Source of the DNA: CAYSGX01 sp964518215
Lineage (GTDB): Bacteria; Bacteroidota; Bacteroidia; Chitinophagales; CAIOSU01
Direction of reading: 5' to 3'
Assembly (NCBI GenBank): GCA_964518215.1
Contig: CAZFFP010000040.1
Location: 1 to 33,173 of the forward strand
Length of the DNA stretch: 33,173 nucleotides
This document shows, piece by piece, positions 6,775 through 15,500 of this stretch. Both the position numbers and the translations under genes were made by a program. The notes under the pieces are model-generated. The model saw nothing but the letters and a program-made list of their open reading frames with translations. It had not been told where the DNA came from and searched no databases. The stretch's first letter is position 1. Each line of letters starts with the position of its first letter.

Positions 6775-8364
6775 ATGAAAAGTATTAAAAAATCCCTTCT
6801 TATTCTTCTCGCAATGTTCGCGTCATACTCGCTCGTTGCGCAAGTTCGTTTTCTCGACCCGATGTTTACCGATAGTGAGATTGTAAAACACTCAAATATT
6901 CAATTCGGACAAAATTTCGACTTCCTGACCGACCCCGACAATGGCGTGTTGGGTCCGCAAACTATGGCTGTTTATGAACCTGACCAAAATGTTGACACTG
7001 AGCCTAAACGCCCCGTGATGATTTATGTACACACAGGAAATTTTCTGCCACCATGTGTTAATGGCTCGCCTAATGGTGGTATCAATGATTCTACCGTAGT
7101 AGAAATTTGCAGACAATGGGCAAAAAGAGGTTTTGTTACCATGGCTCCTTCATATCGTACGGGCTGGAACCCGCTTTCAACCGATGCTGAAATCAGAAGG
7201 TCATCGCTGCTCAAAGCTGTTTACCGTGGTATTCAGGATATTAAAACAGTAGTTAGATATTTGAGAAAAAATGCGGCAGAACAAGGTAATACTTATAATA
7301 TTGACACAGACCGTATTGTATTGTTTGGAGAAGGAACCGGTGGCTACGTAGTATTGGCTTATGCTACTCTTGACCGATATGAAAAACTTTTGTTGCCGAA
7401 ATTTGTTGACAGGACCCAAGTTCCTCCAAGACCCTATATTGATACACTTGTTGAGGGAACTGTTGAAGGTTTTGGTGGGAGTAAAAATTTCGACAATCAC
7501 CCCGGATACAGTTCTGAAGTTAATATGGTAATCAATATAGGAGGTGCGCTTGCTGATACTCTTTGGATGGAAGCCGGACAAGTGCCGATGGTTTCTTTGC
7601 ATTGCGTGCGCGACCCTTTTGCGCCCTATACCAGTGGAACCGTTATTGTGCCGACTACCAATGAAACTGTAGTAGATGTGAATGGTGCAGGTGTATTTAT
7701 CAGAAAAGCTAATCAACTTGGAAACAACTGTGCCTTCGATACTATGCCCGGCACCGACCCATATACTGCCCGCGCCCGCAGCTTATACAACCAAACCATT
7801 CCTTATATAGACCCTGCTCCTAATAATTTTATAAATGTCGGTGAAGGTGAAGGTTTGTTCCCTGTTATTCGTCCTTTGGGGGCACAACGCTTGTCTAATG
7901 AGTCTAGTCCTTGGCAGTGGTGGAATACCTCACAATGTAACAGCACATCGTCTTTAGAAAGCAATCCCGATATGTCTAAAACCAAAGCATTGGCTTATAT
8001 AGATACCATCAACGGCTATTCTTTACCCCGTGTTTACAGAGTATTGAATCTTGGCGATTTGAGCGAAGAGCCTAACAACTGTCATAAAGTAAGCTCAGTT
8101 TTCAATTCATTTAAACAAATAGAAGCTGTTAAAATTTATCCCAATCCTGCATCTAACAGAGTAATTATTGAATTGAATGGAACAGAACGTTTCATGAGCG
8201 AAATTCAAATTATTGATATTGCAGGAAAAGTGGTGCATACTCAACAAACATCTGCTCTTTCCAGAATGATGGTGTTGGAAAATAATTTTCCCGGTGGTAT
8301 TTATTTTGTAAACATACATTTGGACAACGGACAACAAACCACCCAGCGTGTAATTTTCGAATAA
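6775..8364 (+). CDS. T9SS-exported alpha/beta-hydrolase-like protein lacking the nucleophile serine
   Basis: 529 residues. Signal peptide 1-23 (YSLVAQ). Residues about 60-350 follow the carboxylesterase/hormone-sensitive-lipase layout: HTGNF (86-90) at the oxyanion position, a region before the elbow reading DTDRIVLFGEGTGGY, then VSLHCVRDPFAPY (273-285) with an H..D pair. The nucleophile elbow, normally GxSxG, reads G185-E-G187-T-G189, so Gly sits where Ser should be (codon GGA). The protein is probably inactive as a serine esterase, or it belongs to a subfamily with another role such as binding. Residues about 449-529 (VKIYPNP...GGIYFV) are a T9SS type A sorting domain, giving export and surface attachment. 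It follows the TonB receptor and is closed by the hairpin at 8387-8416. Confidence 0.85.
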   Translation: MKSIKKSLLILLAMFASYSLVAQVRFLDPMFTDSEIVKHSNIQFGQNFDFLTDPDNGVLGPQTMAVYEPDQNVDTEPKRPVMIYVHTGNFLPPCVNGSPNGGINDSTVVEICRQWAKRGFVTMAPSYRTGWNPLSTDAEIRRSSLLKAVYRGIQDIKTVVRYLRKNAAEQGNTYNIDTDRIVLFGEGTGGYVVLAYATLDRYEKLLLPKFVDRTQVPPRPYIDTLVEGTVEGFGGSKNFDNHPGYSSEVNMVINIGGALADTLWMEAGQVPMVSLHCVRDPFAPYTSGTVIVPTTNETVVDVNGAGVFIRKANQLGNNCAFDTMPGTDPYTARARSLYNQTIPYIDPAPNNFINVGEGEGLFPVIRPLGAQRLSNESSPWQWWNTSQCNSTSSLESNPDMSKTKALAYIDTINGYSLPRVYRVLNLGDLSEEPNNCHKVSSVFNSFKQIEAVKIYPNPASNRVIIELNGTERFMSEIQIIDIAGKVVHTQQTSALSRMMVLENNFPGGIYFVNIHLDNGQQTTQRVIFE

Positions 8365-8386
8365 AGAATTATTTGCTGAAAACTTA

Positions 8387-8416
8387 AAAAGCCTCCGTTC
8401 ATTCGGGGGCTTTTTT
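8387..8416 (+). terminator. Rho-independent terminator after the hydrolase-like gene
   Basis: AAAAGCCTCCG (8387-8397) pairs with CGGGGGCTTTT (8404-8414) around a six-base loop, with one G.T wobble, followed by a T-run. It lies 23 bases after the stop at 8364 and marks the end of the TonB/hydrolase-like transcription unit. Confidence 0.85.
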
Positions 8417-8441
8417 GTTTCTGAAAAAACAGAAGTTTAGA

Positions 8442-8449
8442 TACATTTG
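8442..8449 (+). promoter_or_regulatory. -7 box upstream of the DinB-like gene
   Basis: TACATTTG is an exact TAnnTTTG match. The -33 region is poor. If used, it gives a 5' leader of about 115 bases that contains the inverted repeat at 8465-8552. Confidence 0.42.
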
Positions 8450-8464
8450 AATAACCTAACAAAC

Positions 8465-8552
8465 GAATTCTTCGGAAAATATTCCAAATGTCCCTCTTTG
8501 GAGAGGGATTTAGGGAGAGGAAAAGATTAAAAATCTATTTTCCGAAGAGTTC
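8465..8552. repeat. Long inverted repeat (palindromic intergenic element) in the DinB-like leader
   Basis: GAATTCTTCGGAAAATA (8465-8481) is the reverse complement of TATTTTCCGAAGAGTTC (8536-8552) with one mismatch. The 54-base interior holds TCCCTCTTTGGAGAGGGA, itself a short hairpin (CCCTC/GAGGG), then GGGAGAGG. The whole looks like a dispersed palindromic element rather than gene-specific DNA. Confidence 0.72.
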
Positions 8553-8569
8553 TAAACAACAAACCATTT

Positions 8570-9100
8570 ATGCAAAAGAATAAAGAGCAAATTATCGAGG
8601 AATTGAAAATCAGCTTTCATAATTTGAGAATGCTTTGCGAAAAAATTCCGCAGGAGCAATACAACATATCTGTTCAGGATAAATGGAGTGTTGCAGAAAA
8701 TGTTCAGCACCTTATAGTAAGTGCAAAGTCAACAGCTATGGGCTATCGCTTACCCAAATTTTTACCTTTGCTGTTGTATGGTCGCCCGAAGAAAAACTCC
8801 ATTACTTATGATGAAGTGGTGAAAAACTATAAAGCCAAACTCGATGCCGGAGCAAAAGCATCGGGGGTATATGTTCCGAAGAAAACCGATTACCAAAAAG
8901 ATAAACTGCTGAAAAATCTTGGCAAATACGCATATATCTTAATCAGCAATATCGAAAACAAATGGAGCGAAGATGACTTAGATAAATATCAGGTGAAACA
9001 TCCGGTTTTGGGTGCCATGACTATGCGCGAACTGGCTTATTTCACCATTTACCACAACGGGCATCATAAAAAAATTGTAGAGCGGTATTATTTAAAGTAA
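8570..9100 (+). CDS. DinB-like four-helix metalloprotein
   Basis: 176 residues, no signal peptide. The DinB/YfiT-like superfamily layout is visible: helix 1 with IIEELKISFHNL, then WSVAENVQHL with His47, and a C-terminal YHNGHH with His162 and His166, the three His expected to hold a divalent metal on a four-helix bundle. Family length is typically 150-180 residues. Members include putative thiol-dependent transferases and hydrolases, but most are uncharacterised and I cannot assign a reaction. It is followed 11 bp later by a T9SS hydrolase on the same strand, so the two are likely co-transcribed. Confidence 0.82.
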   Translation: MQKNKEQIIEELKISFHNLRMLCEKIPQEQYNISVQDKWSVAENVQHLIVSAKSTAMGYRLPKFLPLLLYGRPKKNSITYDEVVKNYKAKLDAGAKASGVYVPKKTDYQKDKLLKNLGKYAYILISNIENKWSEDDLDKYQVKHPVLGAMTMRELAYFTIYHNGHHKKIVERYYLK

Positions 9101-9111
9101 AAAACCAACCT

Positions 9112-10287
9112 ATGAAAGCCATTTTATTTTTTATTACAATCATGATGCTTTTTGTTGCCCATGCACAGGTGCAACATGAATACATCCGCGTTGCCGACAC
9201 CGATGCTGCTTATACCACTCAAGACAGTCATTTAGTAGCGCGAAATGTTTCCAACAACAACGGAAAATTGTTTCTTTTTATAGGAGGTACGTTCAGTCGT
9301 CCGGAACAATACGAATTTTTCAGTCTGTATGCTGCCGGGTTGGGTTACGATGTTATCAATATCAGTTTTCTCAACTCGGTATTGACTACTTTGCTGGCAA
9401 GCAATTCCGATAGTTTGAGTTTTGATAAATTCCGTCAGGAAATTTGTTTTGGCACTCAGGTAAGTCCTGCGGTAAATGTGGATTCTATAAATTCCATTTA
9501 CACCCGAACCGTCAAATTGTTGCAATATCTGGCACAGCAATATCCCAACGAACGCTGGCAGGAATATTTGTTGAGTGCCAATGAAATGGATTGGAGCAAA
9601 GTTGCCGTGAGCGGGCATTCGCAAGGTGCCGGACATGCGGCTTATTTTGCCAAACATTTTTCGGTGGAGCGCTCTGTGATGTTTGCAGGACCCAACGATT
9701 ACAGCACTTATTTTAACAATGCTGCGCCCTGGCTGAGAAATCTGGGCGCTACCGCCTTGCACAAACATTTTGCTTTTTTTCATCTGCGCGATGAAATTGT
9801 TCCTTTCAACCGACAATTTGAAAACCTCAATGGTATGGGCATGTTGCAAAATGACGATACCACGCTTATTGACAATATTGCTCCTCCTTATGGAAATTCT
9901 CGATGTCTTTATTCCGATTTGAATCCGGCTATAAGCAATCAGTTTCACAATTCGGTAATCATAGAAACTGCAACTCCGCTCAGCACCAATAACGAGCCGA
10001 TATTTGAACCGGTGTGGGAGTATATGTTGTTGTCGGATGTTTCTACCGGAATAGCCCATATCAGTCAAGAAAAATTTATTCTGAAAATTTATCCCAATCC
10101 TGTTGCTTCAACTCTTTATATTGAAAAACAAGATGATGAACCCATCGTAATTTTCGATTTACAGGGAAAGAGAATTTTAACTCATGAAGCGCCTGCTTCT
10201 GTTTTGCCAATTAATATTTCCGCACTTGAAAACGGAATATATTTCGTGAAGAATGGGGATGTGTTTGCACGATTCGTGAAGCATTAA
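9112..10287 (+). CDS. T9SS-exported alpha/beta hydrolase (BPSS1187-like)
   Basis: 391 residues. Signal peptide 1-19 (VAHAQ). The catalytic domain has LFIGGTF (54-61) at the oxyanion position, nucleophile elbow G-H-S-Q-G-A-G-H with Ser170, Asp227 in HLRDEIVP and His279 in QFHNSVI. The GHSQGAGHA elbow and overall length resemble the BPSS1187-family alpha/beta hydrolases. Residues about 323-391 (LKIYPNPVAS...NGIYFVKN) are a T9SS type A sorting domain. Unlike the hydrolase-like protein at 6775, this one keeps all three catalytic residues, so it should be an active secreted esterase or depolymerase of unknown substrate. It faces the beta-helix gene convergently, with only 25 bp between their ends. 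Confidence 0.87.
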   Translation: MKAILFFITIMMLFVAHAQVQHEYIRVADTDAAYTTQDSHLVARNVSNNNGKLFLFIGGTFSRPEQYEFFSLYAAGLGYDVINISFLNSVLTTLLASNSDSLSFDKFRQEICFGTQVSPAVNVDSINSIYTRTVKLLQYLAQQYPNERWQEYLLSANEMDWSKVAVSGHSQGAGHAAYFAKHFSVERSVMFAGPNDYSTYFNNAAPWLRNLGATALHKHFAFFHLRDEIVPFNRQFENLNGMGMLQNDDTTLIDNIAPPYGNSRCLYSDLNPAISNQFHNSVIIETATPLSTNNEPIFEPVWEYMLLSDVSTGIAHISQEKFILKIYPNPVASTLYIEKQDDEPIVIFDLQGKRILTHEAPASVLPINISALENGIYFVKNGDVFARFVKH

Positions 10288-10312
10288 TTTTTTCTTTGTT
10301 CATTTTTTTCAT

Positions 10313-12205
10313 TTACGGCTTCAACAGTTTGAGTGTGTGTAATTTTTTCTCACTCTGAATATTCACTAAATACATTCCTGAAGGCATATCCTGCATCTGA
10401 ATAATCAGAGAAGATTGATGGAGCAAAGTAAAATGTTTTAAAACTTTTCCACTTAGGTCGGTGATATGTATTTGAATATATTGCTTTGCATAAGATTCAT
10501 CTAAAAGCAATAACGCTTGTGTATTTGCCGGATTTGGAAAGAGATTAAAATGAAGCGCATCATCACTCCGCAGAAAAGCAGATGTAAGAATTGGCGATTC
10601 AATAGCGCCACAATACCAATTGTTGCGAGGCTGACCGAAAAAATCGTACGAAGCAAAATCAAAAGGAATGCCTTCAATTAAATAAGGTTCTAACTGTGCT
10701 TGCCAAGTGTTGATGTTTCCTGTATCTGCCGTAGTAAGCAAACTATATGCTACCACTGAAGTAGAATCCATTCCAAAAGCATCGGGGTTTTTCTTCCATA
10801 AGTTTCTGTGAAAATCTACCTCGAAAGGTGCAGGAAAAAGATTGTCTAAATTTCTTCTCAGAATTTTTACATTAAAATTTTTCAGCGTGTCGAAAGAAAA
10901 AATATTTTGAGCAAATACACTGGAAGTGATTTTTGTCAATGGTTGTTGATTCAGTATATTGATTCCTGAAGTCATACTGAAATTTACCATTGCTTTATTC
11001 GAAATAGCAGAATCGCTATCGTAACCAATGCAGGTATTATGCACTGCAAAAATATTCGAAAAACAACTTGTTCCTGAACCCGTAACGCCATCCCAAATAC
11101 TGAAAACGCCACCGCAATTCAGCAAAATATTATTGTAGATAAAAATGCTGTCGGATTGCGGAACAAGAAAATTTCCGGTTACAGCATTCACACATTCTGT
11201 GGCACAATTAATTGTGTGGTTGGTAATGTATCCGTTGCTTGTAGGGCAACTTCTTTCGTTGGCAATACTGATTGCCGATGCCGCCAATGGAGCATTTTCA
11301 TATCCATAGCACGCGCGCCAATGGTCTTTCACGCCCGGAGAATTATAGATAATGCTGTTGCGCAAAATTAATTTTGAAGAGTTATCGCTATAAAAATTTG
11401 TAGCGTAGTTATCGCCCGAAAAACAATTTTCCATCAAGCCGTTTTCGCAATTATGAAAGTTGATGCCTTCGCCCCAGTTTCTTATAACTGTTGAATTTTT
11501 TATGGTAACATGCTTCGACATATATGCCTTAAAACCTGATGGCCACTGCCCGCAAGGAAAAGGCGGCACAGAAGGTTCATAGCCGTTGGCATGTTTTACG
11601 GTTACATTATCTGCCAAAACATTTTCGCAATATCTTATCAGCATACCATGTGAAGCCATACTATCTACTTCTACATTTTTAATAATAATATCGCTTGCCG
11701 TGCGAGGGTTTTGTGCTTCACCCGAAATCAGCAAACCAATGATATTGCCATAGCGCAACTTTACATTTTTTACATAAATATGGCTGCCTCTTAAATACAT
11801 CAATTGATTGGTGAGTGGCGCAGCAGCAGTGCCACCAATAATTACCTCTCCTTCTCCACGCACACTGACGTTTTTATACACGTTTCCATTTTTCCATTGG
11901 CTGCCGGTTTGAATAAACGATTGGTCATAGTTGCCTTCCAAAATAATTACCACACCGTAAGCATGTCCATTATTAATGCCGGCAACACCAAATGGCAACA
12001 GTTGTATGGCTTTTGAAAATGTTTTCACCGGCTGTTGTCTTGTGCCGGGGTTGGTGTCATCGCCAGTGGTGGCAACAAACACGCTGTCGGAAATAATATA
12101 GTTGAGCGTGTCCACCAAAGGAAAATTAATTTGCGGAAGTTGTTGGGAAAAGATGTTATTGGAAAATAAAAAAGCAAGAATAGAAACGAATACCGGGCGC
12201 ATCAT
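10313..12205 (-). CDS. T9SS-exported right-handed parallel beta-helix protein
   Basis: 630 residues from ATG at 12205. A longer reading from 12232 would need a TTG start and would put nine extra residues before the signal peptide, so ATG (with TAAAA eight bases upstream) is preferred. Signal peptide about 1-21 (FSNNIFSQ). SVFVATTGDDTNPGTRQQP is the usual opening of secreted beta-helix proteins. About 350 residues of short repeats rich in N, V and I then carry pectate-lyase-like turns (IIIKNVEVDS, VTIKNSTVIRN, GLMENCFSGDN). The last about 80 residues (FNLFPNPANT...SGMYLVNIQ) are a T9SS sorting domain. A polysaccharide lyase, hydrolase or binding role is plausible. No catalytic residues could be assigned. 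Confidence 0.87.
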   Translation of the reverse strand: MMRPVFVSILAFLFSNNIFSQQLPQINFPLVDTLNYIISDSVFVATTGDDTNPGTRQQPVKTFSKAIQLLPFGVAGINNGHAYGVVIILEGNYDQSFIQTGSQWKNGNVYKNVSVRGEGEVIIGGTAAAPLTNQLMYLRGSHIYVKNVKLRYGNIIGLLISGEAQNPRTASDIIIKNVEVDSMASHGMLIRYCENVLADNVTVKHANGYEPSVPPFPCGQWPSGFKAYMSKHVTIKNSTVIRNWGEGINFHNCENGLMENCFSGDNYATNFYSDNSSKLILRNSIIYNSPGVKDHWRACYGYENAPLAASAISIANERSCPTSNGYITNHTINCATECVNAVTGNFLVPQSDSIFIYNNILLNCGGVFSIWDGVTGSGTSCFSNIFAVHNTCIGYDSDSAISNKAMVNFSMTSGINILNQQPLTKITSSVFAQNIFSFDTLKNFNVKILRRNLDNLFPAPFEVDFHRNLWKKNPDAFGMDSTSVVAYSLLTTADTGNINTWQAQLEPYLIEGIPFDFASYDFFGQPRNNWYCGAIESPILTSAFLRSDDALHFNLFPNPANTQALLLLDESYAKQYIQIHITDLSGKVLKHFTLLHQSSLIIQMQDMPSGMYLVNIQSEKKLHTLKLLKP

Positions 12206-12513
12206 TGAAAATTTTAGCGTTCTAAAATACAAGTATTAATTGACGAGATATACCGTGACATTTTGAAAGCATTACGTCCGATGAATATTCATGGCGGGTT
12301 TTGTTTTTTATGCGAATTTATAATATTAAGACATAAGATACATGGATTTATTCTGCAATTAAACGTTTGCTTTCAAAAAAATGATAGTCTTTTTTTAATA
12401 AAAAATAGTTCCTCAAATATTCGTTCTTTTAATTCCATTTACATTAAATTTAGCTTAAAATTGTCAGCTATTTAAAAAACGGTTTTAGTTCACCCACCCT
12501 CAACCTCATTGCC
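12206..12513. other. Divergent promoter region between two beta-helix genes
   Basis: About 310 bases, AT-rich, no credible ORF (a 70-codon plus-strand frame at 12263-12475 has no features). It must hold promoters for both flanking genes. The nearest to a consensus box for the giant gene is TAAATTTA, one base off TAnnTTTG, near 12446. No Shine-Dalgarno-like site precedes the ATG at 12514. Confidence 0.45.
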
Positions 12514-15500
12514 ATGACTTCTTCATCTACCATACGCCCCGCATTCGGGACATCACTTGTTGTATGGACAACATTGCTTAGTGTAATATTTTTTAACCCA
12601 ATATTTGGACAACCACTTTCCGGAACTTATACCATAGGCGGCAGCAGCCCGAGCTATGCCACCTTTCAAGCGGCAGTTAATGCTCTCAACACGGATGGTG
12701 TTTCAGCCTCGGTAATTTTTGATGTGCGTAACGGCACTTACAATGAGCAGGTAGTGATAGGAAACATTGCCGGCTCATCGGCTGTCAATACTATTACATT
12801 CCGTTCAGAAAGTGGCGACAGCACTTCTGTGGTTCTTTCTTTCAACGCCTCCAGCTCCTCCAATTATCTTGTTAAATTAAACGGAGCGAGACATATCAAA
12901 TTCAGTAGAATGACATTTCAAACACTGAGTTTTGACTATGAGCGTGCTGTTGAAATAACAGCAGCATCTGAGCATATCAGGTTTGAGAATTCAAAGTTTT
13001 TAGCAACGACAGCTCCAAATGCAACAAAAAATCGCGCCATCATTTATGCATATCCTGATGTAGATAATTTACAATTATTTAATTCTATTTTTTTAAACGG
13101 AAGCACGGGTGTTTTTATTGACGGAACCAGCAGTGGAACGATTCAAAACCTTGAAGTAATAGGAAATCAATTTCAAAATCAACTTGAATCAGGAATTGAA
13201 ATTAAATATGCCAGCAATATTCGTTTAGAAAGAAACATTATCGGCACAACTGCAAATTATGGTTTTTATAAAGGCATTTATCTGGATAGAATTTCAGGCA
13301 GCCTTATCGTATCGAGAAATCATGTTTATGGCAGCATTGGAACCGGTGCCTTTTTTCTTTATAATCATCTTGCAACAGCGCAAAATCCAGGGTTAATAGT
13401 AAACAATTTTTTTCAGGTAGGCGGCACCTCTGGATACTCTGTTGTAGAAATATCAGGCAGCAATTACATTAATATTTATCACAACAATATTAATTACACC
13501 TCCAGTAATGTTAATGGAATTGCTTTTTATATTGATGGCAACAATAATAATTTGGTAAATAATAATATCATACACAGCGGAGGAGGTTTTGCTATTTATG
13601 TGTATAATGCAGGGGCGCTAAGCCAGTCGAATTATAATAATTTTTACACTACGGGAAGTGTTTTAGGCTATTGGCCTAACAGCAACCGCAGCAATCTTTC
13701 CGCATGGAAGTCAGCTTCAGGAAAAGACCTTAACTCAATATCCGTCAATCCGCTTTATACATCAGCCACCGACCTGCATGTGAGCCAAGGCGCATTGTAT
13801 CAAGCCGGCACCAATGTCGGAGTAACCGAAGATTTTGACGGCAACCTCCGCAACCCAAGCACGCCTACCATAGGCGCACATGAATATGTGCCTGCGGGAG
13901 CGGATTTATCAGTCGATCAAATTACATCACCGGTTATTCCATTTGCTGCGGGCAACAACAATATTGCCATCAACATCAGCAATGCTGCTGCTTTAAATAT
14001 TACGTCTGCAAACTTTCATTGGGAAGTGAACGGAGTTGCGCAAACCACTTACAACTGGAGCGGGTTACTGACTTCAGGTCAAAGCACCCAGGTAACAATT
14101 GGCAGCTTTAATTTTCTTCCTTTAACCAACTATACTATTAAGGTTTGGTCTGCCAATCCGAATGGAGGAACTGATGTAGTCAATCAAAACGATACCATTA
14201 CTTCATCGCCTTTGCAAGCCTCTTTGGCTGGAGTTTACACTATAGGAAATGTGCCATCTGATTTTGCTACCATTAATGCTGCGGTGCAGGCATTAACCAA
14301 TTATGGCGTATCTGATAGTGTGCGTTTTGATATTAAAAGCGGAACATACAATGAGCAGATTTTGATTAATAATTACCCGGGCATGGCATCCAACCGTTGG
14401 GTAACTTTTCGTTCACAGACCGGCAATGCAGCCGATGTGGTTATCAGTTTTGCGCTCACTTCGGCAAATAATTATCTGTTCCGCTTTAACAATGCCAGAT
14501 ATTTCAAAATTGAACACTTGACCTTACAAACCACGAGCAACACATACGGCAATGTGCTCACTCTAACGGGTAATTCAAGCGACTTTGTTGTGAATAATAA
14601 TGTATTGCAAGGCTCTGTAACTGGTGCTGCTTCGCTTGACCGTTGCACGTTTTATGGCGTAACCAACAGCTCATCCAATGTGATTATCAGCAACAATACC
14701 TTTAAAAACGGCTCTGAAGCATTGTATTTCAGCGGTTTTCAAATGCCCGGTTTGCAGGTGTTGAACAATACTTTTGAAAACTTTTTCTATTTGGGCACAA
14801 ATCTGAGATTCGTCTCTGCTCCGGTCATCAACAACAATCTTTTTGTGTCTAATTCCACCTATGCATTTACAGCTTATATCTATATGCATCAAACCAATGA
14901 TGGTTTTGAAATCACTAAAAACCACATGACCGGATTGCGCGGCAGCTACGGTATTTATGTGGACAATAATTTTACTTCTGCAATTAACCGTCCGCTCATT
15001 GCCAACAATTTTATTAATCTCATTGGCACGGCTCAAAGTCGTGGATTGCATTTGAAAGGCAGCAATTATATCGATGTTTTTTACAACACCGTGCATCAGA
15101 CTAATACTAACACTCAGAGTGCAGCAGCATACATTGATTACTGCGACCATCTTGATTTGCGTAATAATATTCTCATAAATACAGGCGGCAGCAGAGCAAT
15201 TTATGTGGAGCCGAATAATTACAACTATAACTTTAACCACAACAACTACTACATCACCGGAAGTCAGTTTGGATATTTTGATGCGGCAATTGCCGCATTT
15301 TCCGATTGGAAAGCGCTTACCGGACAAGACCAAAATTCTGTGTTTGCTGACCCTTTGTTTTTGCAACCCAATCAGCCCGATCCACAACAAGTATTATTAG
15401 ATGGTGGTGGCGTGCCACTTACCAGAGTTACTGATGATATTTATGGAAATGCACGTAACGCAACCAATCCCGACATCGGTGCAGTAGAGTTCGGTCTTAC

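Noticed and set aside
3806..8364. SusC/SusD polysaccharide-utilisation pair
   Set aside because: The second gene is an alpha/beta-hydrolase-fold T9SS protein, not a SusD lipoprotein (no lipobox, no TPR-like helices).
9232..10068. 278-codon minus-strand ORF
   Set aside because: Lies wholly opposite the T9SS hydrolase gene, whose frame has signal peptide, catalytic triad and sorting domain; the antisense product has no recognisable domain.
12206..12232. TTG-initiated N-terminal extension of the minus-strand beta-helix protein
   Set aside because: ATG at 12205 starts a clean signal peptide and has an A-rich ribosome site; the extension would bury the signal peptide.
12263..12475. 70-codon plus-strand ORF before the giant gene
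   Set aside because: No ribosome site, motif or sensible composition; it lies in the AT-rich divergent promoter region.
14671..15390. 239-codon minus-strand ORF inside the giant gene
   Set aside because: Antisense shadow of beta-helix module 2; composition reflects reverse reading of Asn/Ile-rich codons.
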